Shown in pieces: positions 1-12,700 of a DNA stretch of 64,000 nucleotides; the first letter of the stretch is position 1; each line of letters begins with the position of its first letter. The notes under the pieces were generated by a model. That model searched no databases and had not been told where the DNA came from. It worked only from the letters and a program-made list of their open reading frames with translations. A program made the position numbers and the translations under genes. Source of the DNA: Lichenostomus cassidix (Eukaryota > Chordata > Aves > Passeriformes > Meliphagidae). Location: assembly GCA_008360975.2 (NCBI GenBank), contig CM039182.1:28028566-28092565 (forward strand). Direction: 5' to 3'.

Positions 1-1794
1 CCTATTCATGCTGAGTAACTACCCCATTCAGATGAAGGTGAGAAGGATAAAAAAAGGGTTTTTTTTATTTTGGTTGAAACGCAAGGAAATTTCTTTCTAA
101 GCAAAGCCCTCAGGGAATCTTTTAAATCTGTAAAACTGGAAACAAAACTAACCTGAGCAACAATTCACCAACCCATAAATCCTAGATATTGAAAACTGTT
201 TCAAGGAATTGTTAAAAAGACATCATTTGATGATGAGGAAGTTCTCTAGACTCACTGTCTTCAGTGGATCTAACTTCTGCATGGATGGTAAGTAGTCTCA
301 TATACATGTGAGCAAGTAAATAAAAATAGCTAATTGAGCTATTTCCTCCACAGAAGGAGAAGAAGGAATTATTGCTGTTTTATCTGTAGTAGCTGAGTAC
401 CTTCTGATCACTTACAAAAATTTGGGTCATGAAATTTATCTAAAATGAAAAACCATATTACAGAGAAAACCCTAAAGACATATTCTACTTTCATAATGGT
501 GAAAAATCTATTGTCTTTAAAAAAAATCATTCACATACAAAAGTCGTTTCTTTAAATCATCTACCAAGCTTCTGTCTCCATTGCTAGCAACCAGATTGCA
601 CTAATTTTAGCAAGTTAAGGAAATATTTAGCATTTTATTTGAAATATTTAAGAGAAAAAACAATCCCCAAAAAGTTGAGTTTGCTCAAAAAGAACCAGAA
701 TTTTCCACTTCTATGCAGGCAAGTGAAAAGGATGCTGTCATATAAGGACTTTCCTAAGCCCAAGAATCCCGAGTTCCAATATATTGAAACAGCATATATT
801 ATATACCATATATACAAGTTCTCTACGTTTAGAGGCTCCTCAGTGAATCTTGTAGTCATTAAGATTTGCAGTCAACATTTGCTCTTAGACCACTGCTGCT
901 CTTTATGATGTAATTAAGTAACTCTGCCTTGCTGCTACACCAGATCATTCAGGGTTTTTTTAAGATGTTTAGGAACTTCTAGGTGAAATCTTTGAGCAAC
1001 AGAATAGGTAAGAGGAAAACAAACCCATGATTATCAAACCAATGTTTGTTGGTTTCTTCAAAGTTCAGTTATTCTGATGTGCATGGGTGTTTGAAAGCCT
1101 TTTTGTTCCTTCAAGACAGCACAAATATTTTTTCTCATTTCTTGAAACATGACCTAAAGTAATTCTTTTTCTTTCACCCTGGAGATAAGGAATAAATTTC
1201 AGTAAATCCAAATAATGTCTTTACAGCTTATGTTTTCATGATGTAAGAGAGGGCATTATTTTTCAAGACACAACATAGCCATCCTTATAAAACACAGAAG
1301 CTTTACCTGCATAGTACAGTTTGTTGACTGGAACCTCAGATAGTAAAGGTTAGGCTGGTGCAAGAGCCCTACTGCAATACCATATCCTGGTTTCTATATT
1401 GTCAGTGTCCCTGTGCTCACAGGAGCACCTAGCTCATCCTCCAAGACAAGACACCATTGTACTATTTCCAGGTCTCATATTAGCTGTCTCTAGGTCCTTT
1501 TGGCAGACAATTAGAGATTCAGTGGAGAATTATTAACATTCTCCTGTGAATCTGGAAATGTAGACTGCATTATACTGCAAACACAGGGCATGCAGACCAT
1601 AGAAAAACTGTGGTTTAACCATTCCAGACCGCAAATTTCAAACATTTTAAACATTTAAACAGATTGGTTAAAGCAAGTCCAAATCTGAGTAAGCTATTTT
1701 TCTGAGGTGATAAATATAAACAAACAGCATTAAAATGTATGCTGTTTGTGACTACATTGTGACTACATTCACAAGCACACATTGACATGACAGA
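1..1794. other. Intergenic, nothing recognised
   Basis: AT-rich sequence beyond the DGKB 3' end. Short ORFs near 640-900 occur on both strands over the same bases and have no recognisable domain. An 11-bp direct duplication (TGTGACTACAT twice) lies at 1747-1768, just upstream of the CR1 relic. Confidence 0.6.
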
Positions 1795-3110
1795 AGATGA
1801 CACCATGACTGGAGGACCGCAATGGATGGATGACATAACATTTGATATGAAATGGACAAAGGCTTCTTGAAAATACTGGAAGAAGGCTTGTAGCTGCAGA
1901 CCCTGTTTGTCAAGGAGAACTTGAACCATACTGATATCTGCTGGAATAGGGAACTCTCAGAACACAAGGAACACATGAAATTTATGGAGTACATCATGGA
2001 AAACTTTTTGCACAGGCAGTGAAGAGGAGGGGAGGGTATACCTTGGCATAGCTACTACTCACTAATAAGAAAGAACTGGTTGGAAATGCAGTAGTTAGGG
2101 ATAACCTTGGCAGAACTGAGCAGGAGACAGAGTTTAAAATCCTGAGAGACATGAGGAAGTCAAATAGTCAAGTAAAACTTGTAGGCAGAATCACATGAGC
2201 AACTGACTTGAAGGAGGCCAGGTGAGCCAGTTGACCTTCAACAACAACCTCCTCAAAGAAGAAGAATTGTCCCTTCCATTGTGTAAAAGTTCAAGCACAG
2301 GAAGTCAGCTTGCCTGAATGGGAAACTTGTGACTGAGCTCAAACGCTAATAGGAATTGTACAGAATTGGAAACACTGTTGAGCTACCTAAAAATATTGTG
2401 AAAACATTTCTCGGGCATTCAGAGTAAAATTAGGAAAACCAAAGCTCAGATGTCAGGCGATACAAAAGAAGCAGTTAAGAACTTATTGTTGTCTCAGAAG
2501 ACTAAGTGTAGACCCTTTGCTGAATGGAGCAGCAAAGTTAATGACAGAAGAAAAGGATAAGGAACACAATGTCTGCTTTGCTTTGCTGTAACTTGCAAAG
2601 GCTTATTTCAGGTCAGCCCCTAATTCTGGGGAATAACGCTGGGACAGGGATTAGTTGTGTTAATATGAAGCATGGAAGACTCAAAGCAAATTTAACATGC
2701 AGATCCATGGAACCAGACTAAATGATCTTCAGAGGCTGCTGGGGGAGCCAGCAAGATTCACTGAGACACATTTCTGCAGTCACTGAATAGACTAGCATGT
2801 GTGGGTTCTCTCTGAGGAATGGAGAGGGGCAGATGTTACATCTGCTTTCAGGAAGGGCAGATCTGGGGAACTGCAGACTGATCCATTTAACCAGTGGAGA
2901 AGAGGCAATAGACATATTTTGCAGGACAAGAATTTCCAGTTAGACACCAGGAACAGATCTTCTGCAATAAAATGATCAGGCACTGTAGTAGAGACAAACC
3001 AGAATTTCTGCCCTTGGACATATTCAAAACTCAACGGGACAAGGACTTTGTCTAACCTCAGAGACATTAGGCTGGAAAGACTGTTTTAACTAAGAGGCTA
3101 AGACTTGATG
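1795..3110 (+). mobile_element. Old CR1 LINE relic, ORF2 endonuclease to RT start
   Basis: Degenerate CR1 non-LTR retrotransposon on the plus strand. Translating by eye in shifting frames gives CR1 ORF2 landmarks in the right order. They are an endonuclease segment with NHTDICW (about 1924-1944) and LLTNKKELVG (2055-2084), a linker SKIRKTKAQM (2423-2452), and a stretch at 2863-2892 that aligns at nucleotide level to the CR1 codons for the GNYRPVSLT motif at the start of reverse transcriptase. The spacing fits an intact element, but the three landmarks fall in three frames and stops interrupt them, so it is dead. Sequence after about 2895 is hard to place. The part near 3020-3055 resembles a CR1 3'-proximal segment, which would imply an internal deletion. 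Both ends are approximate. Confidence 0.8.
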
Positions 3111-5010
3111 AACTTGAAAGGTATATATCTGAATTATTTTGCGATTCTAATTGGTGATTTTATGCAAGAATATTTCAAAAGAATTGGCAAGGACCAGTTA
3201 CCAACTACTAATAAAATTACTAACAAAAATTAAAATGGAAGTTTTCATGAAATTTTGGCAATAAGTGATTTTGTTTTGAGATTAGAAATCCTGAAAATGT
3301 TAAGTGGAAAATCTTTTGACTAAAGTTAATAGGATTTAAGACAGGAAAAGATCAAAATACAGTGCTACTACCTTTCAAAAAAAATTGTGTCTTCCCTATG
3401 CTGCAGTAGAATTCTCACGGCATGTTAGTGTTGGTGAACTAGAAAACCTGTCAATTAACAAGGGTAACCCAAACCTCTCAGAAAGTAAGGGCACTCCTCT
3501 CTTTTCCTTTAACAAGTCAGTAACTGGTGGCTTTCAACAATTTGCTTATATAGGAAATATAAATGTGAAGCTCTCATGCAGCAGTACAAAGGAATTTGAG
3601 ATCTGGATGCCAATTCATTTGGATGCCTTTGAAAATGTCAATGAATTTTTTTTGTTGTTGTGTTGGTTTGTTGGGGTTTTTTTGCCAGTACCAAAGGGTG
3701 TTTCACAATGGGGAAAAAAAGTACCCCTAATTCTGTAGCCAAACTGTTGCAAGTGACTGCTTCATCTGTCATTTGCTCTATCAGTTGGCATTCCTGCAGA
3801 TAAAAGAAGTCTTGGTGCCATGAGATGAGTAAGAAATTGGGTCCAATATAGTATGCTAGCACACTGATTTTTCTCTTTTACATGCCTTCATATTGAGTGG
3901 GATGTGACTGCCAAATGAAATCCAGAAGAAACAGTGGATTTGAATGTTAGCAGAGATGGGGAGGCTGGGGGGATAGGGGAGGGGGGACAATTAACATTAT
4001 CATTAAAGCTGCTTGCAGTTGTAACTGCATTTCAGATTTTGAATATACAGGATTTCTGGCGTTTTACACTGTGCTTCTCTTCTCTTTTTTTGCTGGTGTT
4101 GTCTGTGATTTTTTGGGTTTTGTTTGTTTGTTTAAGATAAATTATTTGCATCCTTAGTTATTAAGGCAATATCAATACAATAAAGATTAATTTAAATGGA
4201 GGAAAATTTGGATTAAAAGACCAAATCCATAGCTCTATCCATTGAAACTGCACCTCTTAATTAGCTGTTACAATTATCTTATAACTGCTACATTCATAGC
4301 AGTCTTCAGTTCTTAAATATACATATAGATAGCTATGTATTTATATTTCATAAAATATTATTCTTTTGCTAAATGGTGTCCACTGGAACAAGACTCTATA
4401 ACCTGCAAGTCTCTTGTGAAATGCTGACAAACAACTCATTAAAAAAGCTGAAGTAACTGTTCCACAAGCACTACTTGCTCACTTCACACACTGTGGTTTC
4501 TAAGGTAAATTAAGGTATTATGAAGGCCAATGGCATCAAATTCCGTTGAGAAAACTTAAAATGTATCAAGTACAGATCAAATATGCTACTTAAGAATCTC
4601 ACTCTGTGGTCTAGGGTACTCTAACTGAGGCTGAGCACTTGCAACCTAAGCGTCCAAAGCACCACAGCCAGTTTGCTCCTACCCTGCACATCTGTGCCCT
4701 CTTCCTTGACATTTCTGGAGGAAATGGAGGGCCCTGAGAATTAAAGTTTCAGGCTTGGTATAAGGCACCTTTTTAGCCTGCCACAAAATCCCTCATTTCC
4801 CAAGCTGTCAAACACAAATTCAGTGAAACCCATCAGTGCAGAGAGAAATCCAAGTCCTTGCCCCGAGGCAGTTATTGCCCATGAAACAGATAGTCTACCT
4901 TGCTTCCCAAAAAAAGCACACCCTAGGCTTGCTCCAAAGTATGCTTAAAGGATACCAGGCATGGCGATAGAGAGCTCTCTTAAAAACTGGAGGGTGAGGG
5001 CACAAGTCCC
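3111..5010. other. Intergenic, low-complexity tracts
   Basis: No gene recognised. It contains G/T-rich tracts at 3645-3684 and 4084-4134 (T runs interrupted by GGG, and TTTG units). The ORF at 3385-3738 runs through one of these and has no domain. Sequence at 4600-5000 is somewhat GC-richer but not identifiable. Confidence 0.55.
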
Positions 5011-5059
5011 TTAATGCAGACATTGCTTGAGGCTGGTACTTGCTATGGAAGTGCCCTTA

Positions 5060-5530
5060 GATCCACCTCACTTGTCAGCAGGGTAGCGCAGACACCCTGT
5101 CCCTATGGTTTCATTTACCAAAAATCTTGGCCTCTTTTTCTTTTTTTCTTTCCCCCTCCCTTCGTCTGGTTGAATTCTTCCTCCAAATTTGCAAACCGTT
5201 TCAGGCTTCAGAAAATGAAAAACTTGCCAAATCGCACAGACGTACAAAACGTCCCCTCAGCCCGTTCAAAAGGCCCACGGCATTGGTATTCACCGAGAAT
5301 AGCACATGTCCTTTCACAGGGCTGCGACATTGTTGGTCTAGCTCTGGTCTTTCAGCTGGTAATAAATCACCTCCCCTGACTCCGAGACAACTGCTCCTAT
5401 TTACCTCAACTAAGAACCTGTCCCCAGTGCCGAAATGTCGACCTGACGAGTTAGTATCTATTTCCCTAAAATTCCTTCTGGGCATTGGTTGTTTTTCTCT
5501 TCACTCTTTACACTACTGTGTGAAGTTGTT
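5060..5530. promoter_or_regulatory. CpG-retaining pocket, possible regulatory element
   Basis: About 15 CpG dinucleotides fall in roughly 470 bp (for example in TCGCACAGACG, AACGTCCCC, CACCGAG, GTCGACCTGACGAG), while surrounding kilobases are strongly CpG-depleted. Overlapping ORFs on both strands (5014-5379, 5127-5549, 5485-5201) reflect the higher GC and have no recognisable domain. It could be an unmethylated enhancer, the promoter of an unannotated noncoding RNA, or a GC-rich remnant. I infer possible function only from composition. Confidence 0.3.
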
Positions 5531-6082
5531 AGGCAGCGTTAAACATTAGAGACTAATTTAAACTGTGAGTGTAGCAATCCTTTATATCAGCTTTGGTGGG
5601 CAAAGGAAACGTTGATCATTCAGAAGGAAAAGCTGGTGCATAAATAATGACAGATAATAAATACATCTGATGGGCCAAGTTTTTCATAAGTCATTGCTAG
5701 TAATACTATTTTATTAGAATAAACTGAATACAGACAGATGCCTAACATCTTACCTCTCTTCACAGGAATTCTGCAGATATTTGATTTTTTTGGTCAATAT
5801 TTGATTGTATAAGATCAACATTGTATAAGATTCCAAATATTGGATATAATTTTCAGATATAGCTCATCTCTTATTTCACCTTAAATGAGATGTCCCTTAC
5901 AGGGATTTGTTTCTGCATACATGGGACAGAATTTATCTTTATCTTTTTTACTAGAAAATGAGGGACAGGAGCTGATCTCCTTTAGCTAATCTTTAATGAG
6001 GTTCCTTATTTTGAGATAGGATAATCATTATACAGATATTAAGTTGCTTTTTGCTTCAAGACTAATGGCTGCCTTTGTTTGC

Positions 6083-6111
6083 TTTTTTTTTGCTTTTTTT
6101 TTTTTTTTTTT
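6083..6111. repeat. Poly-T run
   Basis: Nine T, one GC interruption, then 18 T. No adjacent retroposon body was recognised. Confidence 0.95.
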
Positions 6112-9100
6112 GTCTTGTCAGTAGCATTTGGGTTATTTAGCTTCAGAAAGAACTAGGCATTATAAAATAAGGACTTATGTGTTTTGAATAAAATACTGGA
6201 AGTGTTTAAGTAGTCAGTGTTTCTACAAATACCCTTAACTTCATTTAGACTACATAAGAGTAACATGGATAGAAAGAATTGTTTAAAATTGACGTGCACA
6301 ACCGCAAATCGGTGACAAACTTTTTGATTTCTGTGGATCTTTTTTTCTTCAAGTATTTATGATTATTTCCTTTTGTAAGTCATGTGTGCTACTTCTAACT
6401 ATTACAGACAAGTCACAATGTGTCCCAACAAAATGAAATCATTCTCTACGATTAGATTTCAGAATTATTCTTCCTGTTCAGCTCTCTAAAACAATAAAAA
6501 AATGCACTTGTGAGATATGTTTTACATGGTAAAAGCTTGACTCTGGTGTCTTTTGTCAGGTAAAATTCTCTGTGCTTGGTGTTAGAATTTTACCCTAGTA
6601 GGGACTGCAAGACTGAAGAACAAATACCTCTCCTTAACCTGATGTTATGAGTTCTTTGGAGTTTCTGTGCTAATCTAACAGCTCTTTTGTTAAACTATAG
6701 AGCAGTGAGAGGGGGGTTTTATGCTTTGTGTTATATTGTGAAAACATTAGCAAATGAAATAAATGTGAATTTGGCTTTTTAGCACTTAGAATTATTCACT
6801 TTGAACTGTAAATTATTTATGGTACTCAAAGAGACACTTTGTAAATAACAGGAAAGCATCAGAAATCAAATGCAGATTGTGGTATTTAGTCTTGTCTTGC
6901 CATCATTAACCATTTCAGTTACACAACATGTTTCAATATATCAAGCACATCTTTTAGACATCTCTCCTAAAGGAATTAGAAAGCAGCAGAAATAAATGAA
7001 GCTGTCTACAAGTGACAGCTACAAAGGGAAACCCAGAGAAGGAGTGGAAAAAAAGGTACTCCTGTGAGCAGATGATAAAGCAGATGCTGTAAAACAACAG
7101 GGGGATTGCACCATTTCTCCTCCAGAATTGATGATCGTTTGATAAACAGCTAGTCATGCTCCTGGAAAACCCTGTCCATCAGTGCATATCGGTACAAATT
7201 AATGATGACATGTCCTGATTAAACTTGCTGTGCTGTGAAATGCAATGCATTATCTGCATGGCAGTAAGTGAACAAATGCTCTCAGGGAGTAAAAGAACAA
7301 GCAAAGTCACACATCTCAGGTTAGGTCCCGAGTCATAGCTGCCTGTGGTGAAGTAGGTGTTTAATTGACAAAATTAGTCCTGACTTGTGGGTTTTGCAGG
7401 CTGTAGCTTTTTGTTCTGTTCATTGAAAAGAGTCGTCTTGATAATGCCCTTTCTGTAAACTGTAAGTCTGTTTTTAAAACCTTCAGTCAAGCCCTTGAAT
7501 CTCTTCCTCAAGCAGACCTTAAATAAGCTTGCACCCTGTGTTCATTAACAAGAAGTCCTCCTTCGGAATAAACTGAATACTACAAAAATGATAATGGTGA
7601 GAAAATCACCCAACATGAACTGAGTAAGAGCTAAGCAATTTTCAATGGGAATTTGAGAGCTCTCCCAAAACTTCATTTTCTAGAGGAGAAGGTAAAAAAT
7701 TTTATAATTTTAAGGCAAATTTTTAAAAAGTTGCATTTGAATTTTTCTTGTCTAACATACAGAATGAAAACTTTTTTGTAAGAGCTAATTATTATTTTAA
7801 AAAATGGATGTCACACATTTAACACCACTTCACTTTACTAAAGCACTTCTGACATAACTGATAAATAATTATCTATAGAGTTGAAAAGATTTTGCCTCTT
7901 AAAAACAGGTTTGTTGAACAAAAGATCTCTTCTAAAATAGGTAGGCTCTCTTAGGTATGGGAGCCAGACTTTGTAACTTATATTGCAGCTGAAAGGAAGG
8001 ACAACTCAAAGCAGTAAGAACACCATTGCCTATACAGGTAGCAGAATCTGGAATTTCTTCTCACATCTGTAAAAGATATTGATGGCTATGCACTCAATCC
8101 AGATGAGGCAGCCTGAAACACTTTTCAGAACAATTCCTTATCCTGATCTTACTTTAACTAATCTTCCAGGCTGGGTTCTAACCTGATGTAAAATCTAGAA
8201 CAATTTAACTGATTGTTGTAGGCTTGCATTACAATTAATGAGATTCCAGTCCAAATGTTGGCATTTCTGCAAAGGAAATTCACAAGACAGCAATAAAGAT
8301 ATTTCCTCTATACTTTCATTCAGTGAACAGACTGAAACAAATAAAAAATATATCTTGGGAGAAGTGAAATATTTAATCCTTTTAGTACTTAGCTTTCTCT
8401 GTGCAAACTACCTGGTCAGTGAAAGGGTGGAAGGTGAAACATATCCATTTCCCTGACAAAAAAAATATATGGCAAAGAAATACTGTACAGTGAGTTCTTC
8501 TCTGAAATTTTAGTTCCTATGTTGTGAAAATATGAGGATCTAGGAGAAGAATTTGCTGTACAGGAAAACAAAGAAGCAAGGACTGCAGCTACAGACAGTG
8601 ATGTAAAACACACTGGAAAGATTTGTCCATGAAGGCACAAAATACCAAAAGCAACCCTTTAACTACCCTTAAATATTTTTTCTAACTTTTATTAACAGGT
8701 GTCAGGCCAGAAGGCCACGTTAGAGAGGATATGGGGTTCCCAGTATTATATAGATATAAGGCAGTGCTTGCTTCATAAAGCAGGTTGAGAAGGCTGCAGA
8801 AACCCAGAGTGTTGTAAAGGCAGCCGATTCAGGAGGCTGCAGCCAGCGGGTTCCCCTCACCTGCCTGCAGAGCCTGGGACAGTCCAGGTGCAGCCAGGCA
8901 CAGGGAGTGCCCTCAGCTTGTAAGCAGCCTCTAAAACAGAAAAATGAAAGACAATGCAATTTTCCCCCCTCTCTTCCTTGCTGTCACGTGGAATCTACTT
9001 ATTTTATTTCTGAAATAGAGGTTTTAATTAAAGCTGCCTTCTATACAATGCACTGAACTTCAGCTCTGTTGCAAATAACACATTAATTTCCCCTGACTCC

Positions 9101-9750
9101 GAGTAATCTTACTTTCTCTCTTTTATCCCTGAAAGCATCTTGCCTGGGTGAACACCAAGGGGAAATAACAGGTTGGGGCAACAAACCTGAGTTAGCTTAC
9201 TGGAAGTTAACTCTGCATTTTGTTATTTCTCTTCATTTTTAATACACATACTTCTTTATTCTTGCCGGTTTCCCACTAAAGTTATGGAATCAGCTTTAGC
9301 AATGCAGCTTCTCAGTGGAGGAATGGAAATGAAACAAGTCACAGAAGGTAGGTAGCAGATTAAGTAAATAAAGCATATTGAGAGAGAGGAGTATGTGGTC
9401 CATTCCATCACAATTGTGCCACCCTGCCTAGGGAGGCACATTAAGCCACAAATCTCTCTTTGTGATCTCAGGTAGTCAGAGTTAGCCTTCAAACTCTAAC
9501 CTTGTATGCCCATATCACAGTTAGGGTATTTTACCTGAAAATCCAAGTCAAAATCTGGACTAAGTTTTTTTTCATCTTTCTGATCCTGGATCAGGTCACT
9601 GGTAAATAAATTAAATGCTAAAAAATTTCACAAGGCCAGCTTCCCTGGGGTATGCAGGAGGGAAAAGAAGCATGAAAATTTGTTCTATTTAGCATCTTCC
9701 TAAAAACTCTGCAATGTTGCTAGATCTGGGATTGCATGTGTCCATTGCAA

Positions 9751-9767
9751 TTTTTTTTTTTTTTTTT
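9751..9767. repeat. Poly-T run (17)
   Basis: Seventeen T. No recognisable SINE or processed pseudogene is attached. Confidence 0.95.
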
Positions 9768-12700
9768 GTATACAGAGGAGTATTTGGGATTTTAAAGAGG
9801 CACACCAACAGGGCCCTTGTGGGACAAAGATCTTACAGCTCCTTCTACTTGTGGGGAGAATGCAGTGGGAAGAAGTGAAATCACCACATATATAATTTGT
9901 TGTTTAACCAACAGAAGAGAGAATGAATGAAAAAGTTTTAGAACTGTAAGCTAAAACTGTGACAGAGTAAATCCTCTAGCTGGGATCATGTTCCCTGCAG
10001 ATCATGTACAGATGGGACACGCAATGTAATCATCAGTGGGCTATAAATCCATCTGCCAACATAAAATTACGTAGATATATCCTTGTTGGCCTAACATTTA
10101 AATGATGTAGTAGTGGATCAGAACTATTGTGCTAGATGCTCTAATACCGCAGAACATGGAGTTCCCTTCTCCCATCCTTAAAAACAAGCTTGTAATTTAA
10201 AAGCTATTAAGTACAGATATGTGGGAATATGAAAGACAACAGGTTCTGATTTCTGTGTTAATAGTTACAACGTGGTCTTTTTGTACATGGTTGAAGGAAG
10301 GATTTGAAACAAGGTAATGGAGTGGCTTTGTAGACACTTCCATAGGAATTTTAACAGTATATAAAATATGCTAAAATTTCCAAAATATTTGCTTTAAAAT
10401 CTAAAACTACTGGCTCCAGAATGCTGGCATGGCTTGACTGGATGTAGATCAGATGACTAAGCATTTACCTTTGTATCAAACAGATTCTAGGAAATGAGAG
10501 CTCTCAACAAAAAATTATTTTAGGCACAGACATAAAAATACTTTTTGTCAAGGTAGATGTAAGCCACTAAAGGCCTTATAAGTAAAGACAAATAAATAAC
10601 TTGTGCCTAATGTAACCAGAAAGGAAGGGAGTGGGGGCAGGGTGTCAGGGAAGAAAACATTCTGAGAATGGTTCCTGAAAGAAGATAAGATTGTGAACTG
10701 ACAGATCAGGAATCCTTTAGAGGTGAACTCTGAATGGATCTGAATAGCAAAGAAAATTTACAAGGGCTGAGACTGAGATCAAAATAACAAGTACTTCTAA
10801 TTAGAAGTGTATGAACAAAGCAAAGGAAGCAAACTAGCAGATGGAAAACAAAGTGATGGGAAAACAAACAAAAAACTTCAAAGATCGAGGAGAATTAAGA
10901 CAATCAGTTATTATTTTACGACTGAAGGAGAAGATATAACAGTGATGATGATTTAACAGAAGTCAGAGAACTGCTAAATAGCAGTCCAGCTTGATGGCAT
11001 GCATGGCAATATTTGAATGAAACTAAGAAAGAATGGAAATCAAATAAATAAGAACAAGAACCTTGCATCTTCTCTATGTTCAGTATTGACTCATGAGAAT
11101 TAAATAATAGCTTCAAAGAAGTGTTCTCAATCTTTCTTTACCACTGGATTAGAACAATGAGTTAACTTAAAATATTTTTACAGTTCTACATTCAACATTT
11201 TGCTCAGGAATAAGACTAGCAGTTTTTAGAAAATTCAGATTTTTTAAATTATGAATAAAAAGTACCACAAAATGTCTCTATTTTATGTTTTAATATGGTG
11301 TTTTATGCTAATTTCTGATTAAAAATTTAATAACACTGAAAAAATGAGCTACGAGATTGGCTTTTATATATAAGAGTGCAAGCTTGAAGGTGTGCAGTGA
11401 GTGCCAAAAATGACCAAAAGAGAAGTCAGAGTACACAGACATTGGCTGATACTGAAACAAAAAGCAGTATGTAAATGAAGGAGGTTGAAGATCTACTCTT
11501 TTTACACCATTTGTATACCTTAGACTGATGACATCCTAATCAACATTTACACACATGCCGACTTTTATGAGAAAAAAAAAAAAAGAAAATTAAATGTTTT
11601 TATATAGCACCTAGCACTGGCTATTTAAGCACTGGCAAAGGCCTGACTCACTACTGCGTCACTGCTGTTTTAAGCATAAAAGACAAGAAATCCAACAGCA
11701 GCAGATACTTTAGGCAGAAATAATTAGGAGTGGGCTGTGTTATGCTGTACATAGACCTGGTTTTTGCAGCACTGTGTCAGGGCCTCTTAAGGCAACAGCA
11801 CAGAATTTGTTACCAAGTCAATATTCTGTTGAAGTCCTGGGTTCAAAGCAACTATTTATTCATTAGTACTCAAGTTTGGTGTTACATTACCTCAGCAGGG
11901 TGATTCAAACATTAAGGGGAGATTTTTAAGGCTCTGAATAGTGAGAAGAGGCACAGTTACACATAGAATCCATAAAATTTACATGTGAATTGGCAGATAC
12001 AAAATAAAACAGTGATGTGTGAACTCCACCTAGTTGGAGCTTGAAAATTCTCATGCCTTTGAGATTCAGAGGGTGGCGTTTAAGACAGGTCCTTAACTGA
12101 GCAGGGCTCTCTTATATCATTGGCTATAGCACTTACAGTGTTGGCTGGAAAACTCGAGTCTGATTTCTTCCTTAACCTGAGAAATCAAAAATTTCTATTT
12201 CTCAGCCTAGAGCCTAAGCACCAACCTATGCAACTACGTATAAGAAAACATATGCCAATACAGCTTAAAAGACATCTAGTTAAAGCTAATGCTTTTGGAG
12301 ACAGAGATATAGGGCTGCTAAGAACACAGAAGGGTAAGAAAGAGGAAAACGAGCACTCTGCTGAAGGGAAGAGGCCTGGTGACCTTGTTTCCAGGCTAAT
12401 AGTGTGGGGAAACTTTGCAGGTGCAAGCATTCAGTAGGTTGTTACAGATATGTAACATAACTACTCAATCTCTTACTCGAACTTATTTGCAGCCATTTTC
12501 ACTGGGGCAAGAAAGATGTTCCTAGCCCTACCACAAGAGAGCAGGGATAAAACCCAGGCTCTGTGTCTGCAATGGCAAACCAATGATTTTAGTGGAGCTG
12601 GGACTTGACATCCACACCCTGACTTCAGTTTAAATTGTCTCAAAGAAGGCTATATTTCAATCATTAGCTCCAAACCGGTGACAGTACCACATTCTACATT

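Noticed and set aside
2792..3067. 91-codon minus-strand ORF
   Set aside because: Antisense to the plus-strand CR1 relic.
5014..5549. Overlapping ORFs of 121, 140 and 94 codons on both strands
   Set aside because: Three frames are open over the same GC-richer, CpG-bearing stretch with no domain. A compositional effect explains them better than a gene.
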